Shown here piece after piece: positions 18,021-27,846 of a stretch of DNA of 64,000 nt (its first letter is position 1; every line of letters starts with the position of its first letter). The translations under genes and the position numbers were made by a program. Location: assembly GCF_001877785.1 (NCBI RefSeq), contig NZ_MINN01000128.1, positions 124,001-188,000 on the forward strand, written 5' to 3'. A model generated the notes under the pieces. It worked only from the letters and a program-made list of their open reading frames with translations, had not been told where the DNA came from and made no database searches. The DNA is from Rossellomorea aquimaris. Lineage in GTDB: Bacteria > Bacillota > Bacilli > Bacillales > Bacillaceae_B.

Positions 18021-18839
18021 CTACTTAATCCCCGACATCGTAAATCCTTCCACGATATACTTCTGGAAGAAAGAGAAGATGATGATGATCGGTACGACCA
18101 TGAATGCCGCGCCGGCCATCTGTAATCCAAAGTTATTGGCATACTGCCCCTGCAGAAGGGAAAGTCCTACAGATAGAGTGTATAGACTCTCATCATTCGC
18201 GATGATCAGCGGCCATAAGAAACTGTTCCAGGCTCCGATGAAGGTAAGGATCCCCTGCACCGCGAAGATTGGTTTCGCAATCGGTACGATTAACCGGAAG
18301 AAGATATAGAATTCTCCGGCACCATCAAGACGTGCAGCCTCGATCAGGTCGGTTGGGATCGTCGTCATAAACTGCCTGAACAGGAAGATGCTGAAGGCGG
18401 CTGCAAGCCCCGGCAGCACAATCCCTGTCATCGTATTGGTCAGCCCCATTTCATTCAGGATCAGGTAAACGGGAATCATCGTTACCTGTGCCGGGATCAT
18501 CATGGTTGCCAGCACAATGTAGAAGATTTTTTCCCTTCCTTTGAATTGGTATTTTGCAAAACCGTAGCCGGCCATGGCGTTGAAGAACAGGCCGACAAAG
18601 GAGAAGAGCACGATGACCAATGTGTTTCTCAAGTAGACGCCGAAGTTCATGCTTTCGAACAGATTGGCGTAGTTTTCGAGCGTCGGATTTTCAGGAATGA
18701 GCGTAGGCGGTATTTGAAGCACTTCGCTTTCCGGCTTGAATGAGCTTGAGATCATCCAGATGAACGGGACGGATACGATGATTCCGCCGAGGATCAGGAG
18801 GATGATGACAAAAAGCCGTTCCATTTTAAATGTTTTCAT
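18021..18839 (-). CDS. sugar ABC transporter permease (MalG type)
   Basis: A 272-residue inner permease with six helices and the EAA motif EAARLDGAGEFYIFFRLIVPIAKP. This is the C-type member (MalG-like) of the CUT1 family, with a long MISSSFKPESEV loop after the first helix. It follows the MalF-type gene by 32 bp. No ATPase gene is present here; CUT1 importers often borrow a shared MsmX-type ATPase encoded elsewhere. The substrate is inferred to be sophoro-oligosaccharides. Confidence 0.92.
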   Translation of the reverse strand: MKTFKMERLFVIILLILGGIIVSVPFIWMISSSFKPESEVLQIPPTLIPENPTLENYANLFESMNFGVYLRNTLVIVLFSFVGLFFNAMAGYGFAKYQFKGREKIFYIVLATMMIPAQVTMIPVYLILNEMGLTNTMTGIVLPGLAAAFSIFLFRQFMTTIPTDLIEAARLDGAGEFYIFFRLIVPIAKPIFAVQGILTFIGAWNSFLWPLIIANDESLYTLSVGLSLLQGQYANNFGLQMAGAAFMVVPIIIIFSFFQKYIVEGFTMSGIK

Positions 18840-18871
18840 AGTTTCAACCCCGATACTGTGTATTTACAAAC

Positions 18872-19771
18872 TTAGTATTCTGTATCAGATTTTCTAATTT
18901 TAAATTGAACCAAGGTAATGATGATGATGAACACGAACAAAATGAATGATCCTGCTGCCGCGTATCCGAATTCACTGAACTGGAAGCCCCTCTGGTAGAT
19001 GAACAGTGCCATCGAGATCGTCCCGTCAAGCGGTCCTCCGTTTGTCATGACGAACGGCTCTTCGAAGAACTGTAGCCATCCGATGAGGGTCGTGACGGTG
19101 ACGAAGAACGTAGCGTACCTCAGTAATGGAATGGTCACGTTCCACAGCACCTGCCAGCGGTTGGCCCCGTCCATTTCGGCTGCTTCATAGTAAGATTTCG
19201 GTATCCCCTGGAGTGCCGCGAGGAAGATGATCATGTTGATCCCGATCCCTTTCCATACAGCTAAAACAATCAACGATAGCTTGGCGATCGTTGGCTCTCC
19301 TAACCAAGGGATTTTCTCGACATCCAAAAGAGATAATAAGTAGTTGAATAATCCGTACTCGGTATTGTAAAGGAAGCCCCAAATAACCGCCACGGCGATG
19401 ATGTTCGTGATCGAAGGCATATAATAGACCCCGCGGAACACCGTGAACAGCTTGCTTGTCCCGTAATTGAGGAGAAGGGCGATCCCCAATGAGAAAACAA
19501 TGACGAGAGGCACCCCGATGATGACATAGAAAAACGTGTTGTAAATCGATTTATGAAAGAGTTCGTCTGAAATCAATGCAGAGTAGTTTTCCAGGCCGAC
19601 AAAGTGCACATTCGACCAGTTGGCAAGCCCGGCAAGATCCAGGTCGGTAAAGCTGATCAGAAAGGCCACTATGATCGGAACGATGCTGAAAACAGCCAAT
19701 ATGATGACTGCAGGAGCAATAAACACGTATGGATGCTTATTTGTTCTGATATTTTTTAATCCATTGCTCAT
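18872..19771 (-). CDS. sugar ABC transporter permease (MalF type)
   Basis: A 299-residue membrane protein with six helices and the EAA loop YEAAEMDGANRWQVLWNVTIPLL. I chose ATG 19771 (MSNGLKN) after AGGTGGGAT; an upstream start would add six residues. It is second in the minus-strand operon, after the binding-protein gene and before the MalG-type permease. Confidence 0.92.
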   Translation of the reverse strand: MSNGLKNIRTNKHPYVFIAPAVIILAVFSIVPIIVAFLISFTDLDLAGLANWSNVHFVGLENYSALISDELFHKSIYNTFFYVIIGVPLVIVFSLGIALLLNYGTSKLFTVFRGVYYMPSITNIIAVAVIWGFLYNTEYGLFNYLLSLLDVEKIPWLGEPTIAKLSLIVLAVWKGIGINMIIFLAALQGIPKSYYEAAEMDGANRWQVLWNVTIPLLRYATFFVTVTTLIGWLQFFEEPFVMTNGGPLDGTISMALFIYQRGFQFSEFGYAAAGSFILFVFIIIITLVQFKIRKSDTEY

Positions 19772-19902
19772 GATATCCCACCTAACCAAAACACCGCAGA
19801 AGGTTTATTTTAAAAATGGAGTTCAGGCAATCCCGGAGCGGGATATGCCTGTAACTCCAACTATCTTCCTTATTAAGAGCGAATGCTTTTTAGTATTTAA
19901 TC

Positions 19903-21135
19903 TTACTCGACAATGTCATTTGCTTTCTTATTGAATTGCTCTAACTCTTTATCAATATCCGCACCGCCGACAGTGATTCTTTCGATGGAAGAAAGGAATT
20001 CCTGTGCAATCTTTTCAAATTCTTTGATTTGCGGTGATGCTTTAGTGTTTTCCAGCTGTTTACCGAACACAGAAAGTAATGGATCTTCTTTCAGCTTAGG
20101 CTCTTCCCAAGCTTCTGTTCGTGAAGGAAGTGTGTTGGACATTTCCAGCCATTCCATTTGTGTGTCTACTTCGTTCATATAAGAGATGAATTTAAGGGAT
20201 TCATCGACATGTTCAGAGTTGTGGAAGATCGACAGGTTCGATCCGCCCATGCTTGATGTGTTTGTTTCTTTCTTAGGCATTACAGCAACCGCCCATTTAT
20301 CTTTCAAATCTGGAGCCTGGTCGTTGATGATGTTGATCATCCAAGGACCGCTGAAGAACATTGGTTTCGATCCGCTCTTGAATGCCTGTACGATGTCGAT
20401 TCCTTCTGCAGTCGGACTTAAGCCTTCTTTGAAGTAGCTCGCATAGTATTCAATTGCTCCCTTGAATTCAGGGCTGTCGAAGTTCATTTTATCCTTGCCT
20501 TCGAATTCGTATCCATTTTGCCAAGCAAAGATGAATGGAGTGATCTGGTCGTTGCGGTCGATATCAAGTCCGTACATATCGTCTCCGCGGGCATTCAGCT
20601 TTTCAGCTGCATCTTTCAGTTCATCCCATGTTGCAGGGGCTTTGTCGTATCCAGCTTCTTTCAATAAATCTGTGCGGTAGTATAGAACGCGTGTATCAAT
20701 GTACCATGGAACCCCGACGATTTTGTCGTCATACTTCATGGAAGTGACGGAACCTTCGAAGAAATTCTCAGGTTTGAATTCCGGGTAATCCTTTAGATAT
20801 GGCTTTAAATCAAGCAAAGCGCCGGCATCTGCAAACTCAGGCACCCAGGTTGTCCCTAATTGAAGAACGTCCGGTCCATTTCCTGAAGCAACGGCTGTCA
20901 AAAGTTTATCGTGAGCGTTGCCCCAAGGAATCGCCTGTACTTTTACGGTGATGTCTTTATTTTCTTCTTCGAATTTAGAAGCCATTTCCTTCAGTTTCTT
21001 GCCTTCTTCACCCATGGCCCAGACGGTAATTTCTTTCTTGCCGTCTTTTGAGTCGCCTCCGCCTCCGCATGCAGCAAGTACAGTCGATAATGCGATCATC
21101 GCGACCAATAACAGTGTCCATGATTTCTTTCTCAT
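19903..21135 (-). CDS. extracellular sugar-binding lipoprotein of the ABC importer
   Basis: A 410-residue solute-binding protein with a signal peptide and lipobox LAAC (Cys23), anchored outside the membrane. The EITVWAMGEEGKKLKEMASKF opening and GPDVLQLGTTWVPEF belong to the CUT1 oligosaccharide-binding cluster. It is first in the importer operon. By synteny with the Listeria innocua system its ligand is probably 1,2-beta-glucan oligomers; this is inference. Confidence 0.9.
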   Translation of the reverse strand: MRKKSWTLLLVAMIALSTVLAACGGGGDSKDGKKEITVWAMGEEGKKLKEMASKFEEENKDITVKVQAIPWGNAHDKLLTAVASGNGPDVLQLGTTWVPEFADAGALLDLKPYLKDYPEFKPENFFEGSVTSMKYDDKIVGVPWYIDTRVLYYRTDLLKEAGYDKAPATWDELKDAAEKLNARGDDMYGLDIDRNDQITPFIFAWQNGYEFEGKDKMNFDSPEFKGAIEYYASYFKEGLSPTAEGIDIVQAFKSGSKPMFFSGPWMINIINDQAPDLKDKWAVAVMPKKETNTSSMGGSNLSIFHNSEHVDESLKFISYMNEVDTQMEWLEMSNTLPSRTEAWEEPKLKEDPLLSVFGKQLENTKASPQIKEFEKIAQEFLSSIERITVGGADIDKELEQFNKKANDIVE

Positions 21136-21229
21136 TCTCCCATCTCCATTCTATTATGATTGTTTTTTACATCCTGAAACAATGCTGCCTGCTATTAAGA
21201 AGCAAACAGGGAAATCAGTCAACGTTATT

Positions 21230-21239
21230 GAAACGTTTC
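21230..21239. promoter_or_regulatory. LacI-type operator, importer side
   Basis: GAAACGTTTC within ATTGAAACGTTTCGA: a perfect palindrome with the central CG typical of LacI-family operators, 91 bp upstream of the binding-protein gene start. Confidence 0.7.
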
Positions 21240-21440
21240 GATGACTATATTATAATCAAACGTGAATCCGCTTTCAACCACTTTTTGAAAAATTGTGGGT
21301 TGTTAAAATCCAGATCATTGAAAAATGTTGTTTAATAGGTTGGGAACACTGTAAATAGATGATTTTGGTAATTCGGGAGGATCCAGATCTTTGTTGACTA
21401 CAAGAGGGATTACGCTTATAATTCGACTCAACTGATTATT

Positions 21441-21450
21441 GAAACGTTTC
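21441..21450. promoter_or_regulatory. LacI-type operator, GH3 side
   Basis: A second GAAACGTTTC, inside ATTATTGAAACGTTTCACT, 50 bp before the GH3 gene start. The centre-to-centre distance to the first copy is 211 bp, close to 20 helical turns, so looping is possible. Confidence 0.7.
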
Positions 21451-21499
21451 ACTAAATAAAGAACTGCACCACAAAATCCTAAAATCCGGAGGTTCCAAT

Positions 21500-23671
21500 A
21501 TGAATATGAATGAACAGAAGCTTGCTTCATTAGTAAACGAAATGACATTGGATGAAAAGATTGCCCAGCTGACACAGCTTGCGACACCATTTTTCAAAGG
21601 GGCGAGCGATGGGGGGCAGATCACCGGTCCGATGGCCGAAATGGGAATCAGCGACGAGACGATCGGGAATGCTGGGTCGGTACTCGGTGCGTCCGGAGCA
21701 AAGGAAGTGAAGAACATCCAGCGGAAGCATCTGGAAGATAACCGGCTGGGCATCCCTCTATTGGTGATGTCCGATATCGTGCACGGGTATAAAACGATCT
21801 TTCCTGTACCGCTTGCAATCGGCTGCTCATGGGACCTTGAACTGGCGGAGAAAAGTGCTGAGATTGCTGCACGGGAAGCATCGGCATCCGGTGTACATGT
21901 CACATTCGCTCCAATGGTCGACCTCGTCCGGGATCCCCGCTGGGGCAGGGTGATGGAATCGACCGGGGAAGATCCCTATTTGAACAGTGAGTTTGCAAGG
22001 GCATTCGTCCGCGGATTTCAAGGGGACGACTTGACTAATGAAACGAACCGCGTAGCAGCCTGCGTGAAGCATTTCGCTGCATACGGGGCAGCAGAAGGCG
22101 GCCGTGATTATAATACGGTGGATATGTCTGAACGTGAGCTTCGGGAAAGTTATCTGCCAGCGTATAAAGCAGCGCTCGACGAAGGCTGCGAGATGGTGAT
22201 GACCGCATTCAATACCGTGTTCGGCATCCCGGCAACCGGAAATAAGAAGCTGATGCGGTCCATCCTCCGCGAAGAAATGGGATTTGACGGCGTGCTGATT
22301 TCCGACTGGGGTGCAGTGAAGGAAATGATTCCTCACGGCGTTGCAGAAGATGAAAAGGAAGCTGCTTTGAAAGCCCTTACGGCCGGGGTAGATATTGAAA
22401 TGATGACTGCCGCTTATGTGAGATACTTAAAGGTATTAGTGGAAGAGAGTCAGGTTGATGAGGCACTGATCGATGAAGCCGTCCTCCGGATCCTGACATT
22501 GAAAGAAAAGCTTGGTTTATTCGAAAACCCATACAGGGGAGCGGATGAGGAACTCGAGAAAGAGGTTGTGATGAGCAGTGCCCACCGCGAAGCTGCCCGG
22601 GAACTCGCCGGGAAATCAGCAGTTTTACTGAAAAATGAAGGCGTTTTACCTCTTCGAAAAGAACAAAACATTGCCCTGATCGGTCCATTTGCAGATAGCG
22701 GTGACATTCTTGGACCGTGGTCTTGGCTTGGATCGAAGGAGGATGCCGTGACGGTGAAGGAAGGGTTCTTACAAAAAATCGATGGGGCCAAGCTGACTGT
22801 ATCCGGCGGCAGTGACATTGAAACGATTTCAGAGGAACAAATTCAAGAAGCGCTCGAATCAGCGAGAGACGCAGACATCATCGTCCTTGCACTCGGCGAG
22901 GACTCGGAAATGAGCGGGGAAGCGGGATGCCGCGCGGATATCCGGCTCCCCGAAGCACAGCTCGAGTTGATACAGCGCATGAAGCAGCTCGGCAAGCCGA
23001 TTGTCTCCGTGCTCTTCAACGGCCGTCCGCTCGATCTTCATGGTGTGTGGGATGAAACCGATGCCGTGCTTGAAGCATGGTATCCGGGAACGGAAGGCGG
23101 CGCCGCCATTACAGACCTTTTATACGGTGACGTAAATCCATCCGGACGCCTGGCGATGTCCTTCCCTTACAGTGCGGGCCAGATCCCGGTTTATTATAAC
23201 CACTACAATACCGGACGTCCGAAGGGAGCTCCGGACGCACAGGAACGCTATGTTTCACAGTACCTGGATATCCCTAACAGTCCGCTGTTCCCGTTCGGCT
23301 ACGGCTTGAGCTATACGGAATTCACCTACAGCGGCATGAAGCTGTCAAGTGAAAAAATGACGTGCGATCAACCATTGAATCTGACACTCACAGTGACAAA
23401 CAGCGGAACGGTTGCAGGGGAAGAAGTCGTTCAGCTGTACGTGCGCGATGTAAGCGGCGAAGTGGTACGGCCGCTGAAGGAGCTTAAAGCTTTTGAAAAA
23501 ATCTGCCTGGAACCGGGGGAATCGAAGGAAGTGGGCTTCACCCTGATAGAGGAGCAGCTAAGGTACCATCATTCCGATCTTTCATTTAGAAGCGACCGGG
23601 GTACTTTTATCGCATATATCGGAGGAAACAGCAGGGACGTCATGGAGGCATCCTTTAAACTGGAAAAATAG
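21500..23671 (+). CDS. GH3 beta-glucosidase (probable sophorose hydrolase)
   Basis: A 723-residue GH3 enzyme without a signal peptide, so cytoplasmic. It has the (beta/alpha)8 domain with APMVDLVRDPRWGR, KHFAAYG and the nucleophile motif GVLISDWG (Asp269), the alpha/beta sandwich domain, and a C-terminal fibronectin-III-like domain (GEEVVQLYVRD). CGGAGG precedes the ATG. It is 18 bp ahead of the phosphorylase gene. In L. innocua the equivalent GH3 enzyme next to the 1,2-beta-oligoglucan phosphorylase prefers sophorose; the same is inferred here. Confidence 0.92.
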   Translation: MNMNEQKLASLVNEMTLDEKIAQLTQLATPFFKGASDGGQITGPMAEMGISDETIGNAGSVLGASGAKEVKNIQRKHLEDNRLGIPLLVMSDIVHGYKTIFPVPLAIGCSWDLELAEKSAEIAAREASASGVHVTFAPMVDLVRDPRWGRVMESTGEDPYLNSEFARAFVRGFQGDDLTNETNRVAACVKHFAAYGAAEGGRDYNTVDMSERELRESYLPAYKAALDEGCEMVMTAFNTVFGIPATGNKKLMRSILREEMGFDGVLISDWGAVKEMIPHGVAEDEKEAALKALTAGVDIEMMTAAYVRYLKVLVEESQVDEALIDEAVLRILTLKEKLGLFENPYRGADEELEKEVVMSSAHREAARELAGKSAVLLKNEGVLPLRKEQNIALIGPFADSGDILGPWSWLGSKEDAVTVKEGFLQKIDGAKLTVSGGSDIETISEEQIQEALESARDADIIVLALGEDSEMSGEAGCRADIRLPEAQLELIQRMKQLGKPIVSVLFNGRPLDLHGVWDETDAVLEAWYPGTEGGAAITDLLYGDVNPSGRLAMSFPYSAGQIPVYYNHYNTGRPKGAPDAQERYVSQYLDIPNSPLFPFGYGLSYTEFTYSGMKLSSEKMTCDQPLNLTLTVTNSGTVAGEEVVQLYVRDVSGEVVRPLKELKAFEKICLEPGESKEVGFTLIEEQLRYHHSDLSFRSDRGTFIAYIGGNSRDVMEASFKLEK

Positions 23672-23689
23672 AGAAGCGAGGGGAAAGAA

Positions 23690-26600
23690 ATGAACACAAA
23701 CGTTGTACTCTCAGCAGGAGACCTGACATTTACTTTTTTAACGGGCGGGGACTTATTTGCCCTTACACATAAAGATATCATGGTGAATGGATTGATGACC
23801 AACCCGATCGACGGTTCGATGAACAATCTGTATCTGCGCATTCACGGAAAGGATGGCATCACATTCAAGCCGATGATCGGGGTCAAATCGGGAAGCAAGG
23901 TGGAATGGGCTGATTCCCGCGTGAAATGGAGCGGATCTTTCGAAGGCGTGACCTACGAAGTGACCTTCACATTGACGGACCGCGGAATCTGGTTCTGGGA
24001 TGCAGAGGTAGAAGGCAATGGAGTCGAAGTCGATGTCATTTACGGACAGGATCTCGGGCTTGCCGACAAGGGGGCCGTCCGCTCCAATGAAGCCTATATG
24101 TCCCAGTATATCGATCATCGTGTGTTTGGAAGTGAAGAGAAGGGCTTCACAGTCTGCTCAAGGCAGAATCAGCCGCAGTCAAGCGGATTCCCTTATATCC
24201 AACAGGGGGCAATCGGGAAAGCGGCAGGCTATTCGACGGACGGGTTCCAATTTTACGGACTGTCTTATAAAGAAAGTGATGTACCTGAAGTGTTGACGAA
24301 AGAAACGCTGGCAAATGAAATCTACCAGTATGAATTCGCCTATACGGCCCTGCAGTCCCAAAAGGCAATACTAAAAGGCAAACAAAGATTTACGTTCTAC
24401 GGGGTCTTCAAGGAAGATCATGCTGGAGCGATTGAAGAATTGGGATTCCAAGACGAAATCGAAGCGGCATGGGAAGAGGCGCAGGCCGGGGGAACAGAAT
24501 ATAAGGGTACCGGTGAATATGTAAAAATGAAACCGGAATTCGGCAAGCCCCTCCAAACGCTTTCCATGACTGGAACCGAAATAGAAGAACTGTTTGCTCA
24601 CCGTCACAATGAGGAACGGGAAGGCGGCCAATTATTATCTTTCTTCACGGATACGCATGAGCATGTCGTCTTGAAGGAAAAGGAATTGATGGTGGAGCGC
24701 CCGCACGGTCATATTTTGATGTCGGGTGAAAATCACCGCATGAAAGAAGATACGATCACGACGACCTCTTTCATGTACGGATTGTTCAACTCTCAGCTTG
24801 TGGTGGGGAATACGTCGTTTAACAAAATGCTGACGAACCAGCGGAGTCATTTGAATGTGTCGAAAACATCGGGGCAGCGCATCTATATAGAAGTGAACGG
24901 AGAGTACAGGCTGATGACTTTGCCATCGATGTTCGAAATCGGCTTCAATTACGTCCGCTGGTACTATAAGACTGAGGACGATATGATCGTCATTTCGAAT
25001 TATACTGTGGTCGATTCACCTGAAGTGCAGCTGAACGTGCAATCACAAAACGGCAAATCGTACCGTTATGTCGTGACGAATCAGGTGACGATGAATAACA
25101 ATGAATATGAAAAAGGCTTCAACCTGAAGCAGGAAGACGGGATCCTGACAATCACTGCCGATCCGGAAGCGGACAGCAGTCAGACGTTCCCGCATCTTTC
25201 CTACAGGTTGAAAATCGACGGTGCGGATGTGGAAACCGGCCGTGAAGAGAAGCTTGCGGACGATGTTGAAGAAGGCGCCGCTTCCCTCGTTGTGATGGAA
25301 GTAAGTGCGTCCGCAGAATGGAACCTGACCGTCCAGGGGCTGCTGTACGGGGAAGAGCGCGATTTCGTGAAGCGCGACCACAATGAAGAGATCGAGAAGT
25401 ACCGTGAGTATTACAGAGGCGTCATGAACGGCTTCAATCTTTCAAAAAATGATGAGCTGCCGGCATCCCTTCAAAAAGTGAATGCGCTCGCCTGGTGGTA
25501 CACTCATAATATGCTGGTCCACTACTCCGTTCCGCACGGGCTGGAGCAATACGGCGGTGCAGCCTGGGGGACACGCGATGTGTGTCAGGGTCCGACCGAA
25601 TATTTCATGGCGACACAGAACTACGAGTCCGTGAAGGAAATCATCAAAACCGTTTATTCGCATCAATATGAAGATGATGGCAACTGGCCGCAATGGTTCA
25701 TGTTTGACAAGTATTATAAATTTCAGCAGGATGACAGCCACGGGGATATTATCGTCTGGCCGCTGAAAGTGGTAAGCGACTACCTCGCGGCGACGAATGA
25801 CTACGGAATTTTACAGGAAGAGATTCCTTATACAGAGCGGGAAGGCTTCGGTTTAACTGAAGGGAAAGCGACTCTTCTCGCTCATATCAGGAAGGAGCTT
25901 TCCTATATCAAGGAAAACTTCCTTCATGACACGTTCCTGTCTTCCTACGGTGACGGGGACTGGGACGATACGCTTCAGCCTGCTAACGCCAACCTGAAAA
26001 AATACATGGCGAGCAGCTGGACGGTCGCCCTGACCTATCAAGTGATCGGTAAGCTTTCCGCCGTGCTCCACGGTGTTTTAGAGGAGGAGGCAGAGGAGTT
26101 TAAAACTCTCGCGGAAGGCATCCAGCAGGACTTCAACAAGTATATCCTCCAGGATGACGTAATCCCTGGGTTCGTCTATATGGAAGAGGCGGGGAAACCT
26201 GAATTTATGGTTCATCCGAAGGATACAAAAACCGGCATACATTACCGCCTGCTGCCGATGAACCGAAGCATCATTTCAGAGCTATTCACGCCTGAGCAGG
26301 CAGCTTCTCATTATGAATTGGTGAAGGAGCATTTATACTGTCCGGACGGGGTCCGCCTGATGAACCGCCCGGCGAAGTATGAAGGCGGGGTCAGCACCCA
26401 CTTCAAGCGGGCTGAACAGGCTTCGAACTTCGGACGTGAAATCGGCCTTCAATACGTACATGCCCACATCCGCTTTGTGGAAGCGATGGCGAAGCTCGGA
26501 TATTCGGATGAGGTATGGAAAGGCCTCGAAATCATCAATCCGGTCGGCCTGAAGGATGCCGTTCCGAACGCGGAGCGCCGTCAGAGCAATGTGTATTTCA

Positions 26601-27019
26601 GCTCTTCTGACGGGAAATTCAACACGAGGTACGAAGCACAGGAACGGTTCGGTGAACTGCGTGACGGTTCTGTGCCGGTCAAAGGCGGATGGAGAATCTA
26701 TTCAAGCGGACCGGGAATTTATATGAATCAATTGATTTCAAATGCGCTGGGGATCCGCCAGGAAGGCGGGGACCTTGTGATAGACCCGGTTCTGACGGAG
26801 AAACTTGACGGACTTCAATTTGACTTCACATTCAATCACCAGCCGGTGACATTCGTCTATCATCTCGGAAAAAGCGGAAACCGTGTAGAAATGAACGGGC
26901 AGGAAGCTCCTGCCACACCTGTATCCAACCGTTACCGTCAAGGCGGCATGCGGATTTCAAAAGACGAACTTGAAAAACTGCTGAACAGCGAAAATAACAG
27001 AATCGATATCTACCTCTGA
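23690..27019 (+). CDS. 1,2-beta-oligoglucan phosphorylase (GH94 type)
   Basis: A 1109-residue cytoplasmic enzyme, the right size for 1,2-beta-oligoglucan phosphorylase, which uses phosphate to release alpha-glucose 1-phosphate from sophoro-oligosaccharides. The N-terminal half is beta-rich, the C-terminal half an (alpha/alpha)6 barrel with NALAWWYTHNMLVHYSVPHG, YGGAAWGTRD and YGDGDWDD (Asp755-Asp760). The general acid of GH94 enzymes lies in a DW(N/D)D-type motif, so Asp757 is the likely catalytic residue. The order GH3-phosphorylase opposite a CUT1 importer matches the Listeria innocua locus. Confidence 0.85.
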   Translation: MNTNVVLSAGDLTFTFLTGGDLFALTHKDIMVNGLMTNPIDGSMNNLYLRIHGKDGITFKPMIGVKSGSKVEWADSRVKWSGSFEGVTYEVTFTLTDRGIWFWDAEVEGNGVEVDVIYGQDLGLADKGAVRSNEAYMSQYIDHRVFGSEEKGFTVCSRQNQPQSSGFPYIQQGAIGKAAGYSTDGFQFYGLSYKESDVPEVLTKETLANEIYQYEFAYTALQSQKAILKGKQRFTFYGVFKEDHAGAIEELGFQDEIEAAWEEAQAGGTEYKGTGEYVKMKPEFGKPLQTLSMTGTEIEELFAHRHNEEREGGQLLSFFTDTHEHVVLKEKELMVERPHGHILMSGENHRMKEDTITTTSFMYGLFNSQLVVGNTSFNKMLTNQRSHLNVSKTSGQRIYIEVNGEYRLMTLPSMFEIGFNYVRWYYKTEDDMIVISNYTVVDSPEVQLNVQSQNGKSYRYVVTNQVTMNNNEYEKGFNLKQEDGILTITADPEADSSQTFPHLSYRLKIDGADVETGREEKLADDVEEGAASLVVMEVSASAEWNLTVQGLLYGEERDFVKRDHNEEIEKYREYYRGVMNGFNLSKNDELPASLQKVNALAWWYTHNMLVHYSVPHGLEQYGGAAWGTRDVCQGPTEYFMATQNYESVKEIIKTVYSHQYEDDGNWPQWFMFDKYYKFQQDDSHGDIIVWPLKVVSDYLAATNDYGILQEEIPYTEREGFGLTEGKATLLAHIRKELSYIKENFLHDTFLSSYGDGDWDDTLQPANANLKKYMASSWTVALTYQVIGKLSAVLHGVLEEEAEEFKTLAEGIQQDFNKYILQDDVIPGFVYMEEAGKPEFMVHPKDTKTGIHYRLLPMNRSIISELFTPEQAASHYELVKEHLYCPDGVRLMNRPAKYEGGVSTHFKRAEQASNFGREIGLQYVHAHIRFVEAMAKLGYSDEVWKGLEIINPVGLKDAVPNAERRQSNVYFSSSDGKFNTRYEAQERFGELRDGSVPVKGGWRIYSSGPGIYMNQLISNALGIRQEGGDLVIDPVLTEKLDGLQFDFTFNHQPVTFVYHLGKSGNRVEMNGQEAPATPVSNRYRQGGMRISKDELEKLLNSENNRIDIYL

Positions 27020-27028
27020 TCATAAACC

Positions 27029-27064
27029 AGAAAGCCTGCCTCCATCCGGAAGCAGGCTTTCTTT
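27029..27064 (+). terminator. intrinsic terminator
   Basis: AGAAAGCCTGC pairs with GCAGGCTTTCT, followed by TT. It closes the GH3-phosphorylase unit. Confidence 0.85.
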
Positions 27065-27196
27065 CACCCTTCACTAAGATCTCTGTAAAGCGCAGTATGT
27101 ATCTGCGGGCAGCCCGTGAGCAATTGCCCTGTTTTGATTCCTATATCGTATGGTTTATCATGGATGATAGGAAGGGAAAAAGAAGGTGGTGATTTC

Positions 27197-27706
27197 ATGA
27201 ACAAGATTCCAGATCACCTGGAACATAATCTCGATATTGTGTTCATCGGGTTCAATCCCAGCATCAGGTCGAGTGAAACGAGACATCATTATGCGAATCC
27301 TACCAACCGCTTCTGGAAGATCCTCTATCAGTCTGATTTGACGCCAAGGCTCTATCATTCTGATGAAGACGGCAGTCTATTAGAACTTGGATATGGCTTG
27401 ACGAATATCGTAGAAAGACCGACAAAGGACGCTTCTGAAATAACGAAAGAGGAATACCGGGAAGGAAGGATTCTTTTAAAAGAGAAACTCGAAACGTATA
27501 GACCCCGGATTGCATGCTTTGTGGGCAAAGGAGTCTATCAGCAGTTTTCAGGGAAGAAAAAGGTCCCGTGGGGATGGCAGGAAGAATCGACGGTACATGG
27601 GGTACGCGATTTTGTTGCACCCTCATCAAGCGGGCTTGTACGGATGAAAGTAGAGGAAATTTCAGCAATCTATCGAAAGATACTTGAAGGGGACCGTTCT
27701 GTTTAA
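27197..27706 (+). CDS. mug: Mug/TDG-type mismatch-specific DNA glycosylase
   Basis: A 169-residue uracil-DNA-glycosylase-fold protein. GFNPS (Asn20) corresponds to the catalytic Asn motif of Mug, YANPTNRFW and YGLTNIVERPTK are typical of the family, and the late APSSSGL matches the intercalating loop. It removes uracil or thymine opposite guanine during base-excision repair. I chose ATG 27197 with GAAGGTGGTGA upstream; the longer frame to 27116 has no ribosome site. Single gene with its own terminator. Confidence 0.88.
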   Translation: MNKIPDHLEHNLDIVFIGFNPSIRSSETRHHYANPTNRFWKILYQSDLTPRLYHSDEDGSLLELGYGLTNIVERPTKDASEITKEEYREGRILLKEKLETYRPRIACFVGKGVYQQFSGKKKVPWGWQEESTVHGVRDFVAPSSSGLVRMKVEEISAIYRKILEGDRSV

Positions 27707-27721
27707 GACGGTCCTTTTTTT
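27691..27721 (+). terminator. intrinsic terminator
   Basis: GGACCG pairs with CGGTCC, followed by seven T residues; it overlaps the 3' end of the glycosylase gene. Confidence 0.85.
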
Positions 27722-27803
27722 GATGGTATTACAGCCTAATTTAAGGATGGCCTGGTACAAGGGTTTATACAAAAATCATGAACGATTAATAGAATAGATA
27801 GTG

Positions 27804-27818
27804 GTAAATATTATTTAC
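27804..27818. promoter_or_regulatory. 15-bp palindrome upstream of the small peptide gene
   Basis: GTAAATATTATTTAC: two seven-base arms around one T, 28 bp before the start codon of the 41-aa peptide. It could be an operator or an RNA stem in the leader. Confidence 0.4.
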
Positions 27819-27846
27819 TAGTTTCATAGAGAAAGGAGGGAGAACA

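Larger units (their letters stand above)
21136..21499. promoter_or_regulatory. divergent control region of the beta-glucan locus
   Basis: A 364-bp AT-rich intergenic region between the binding-protein gene (-) and the GH3 gene (+). It holds two identical LacI-type palindromes, described separately, one beside each promoter side. No gene is visible in it. Confidence 0.75.

Noticed and set aside
17746..18309. Open frame of 187 codons across the palindrome array
   Set aside because: It only translates the 25-bp repeat (VPGT, LYQVQ units) and then runs antisense through the permease gene; no ribosome site.
21441..21450. CcpA cre site
   Set aside because: The cre pattern needs TGNAANCG; here the spacing is one base short (TGAAACG). 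A LacI-family operator fits better.
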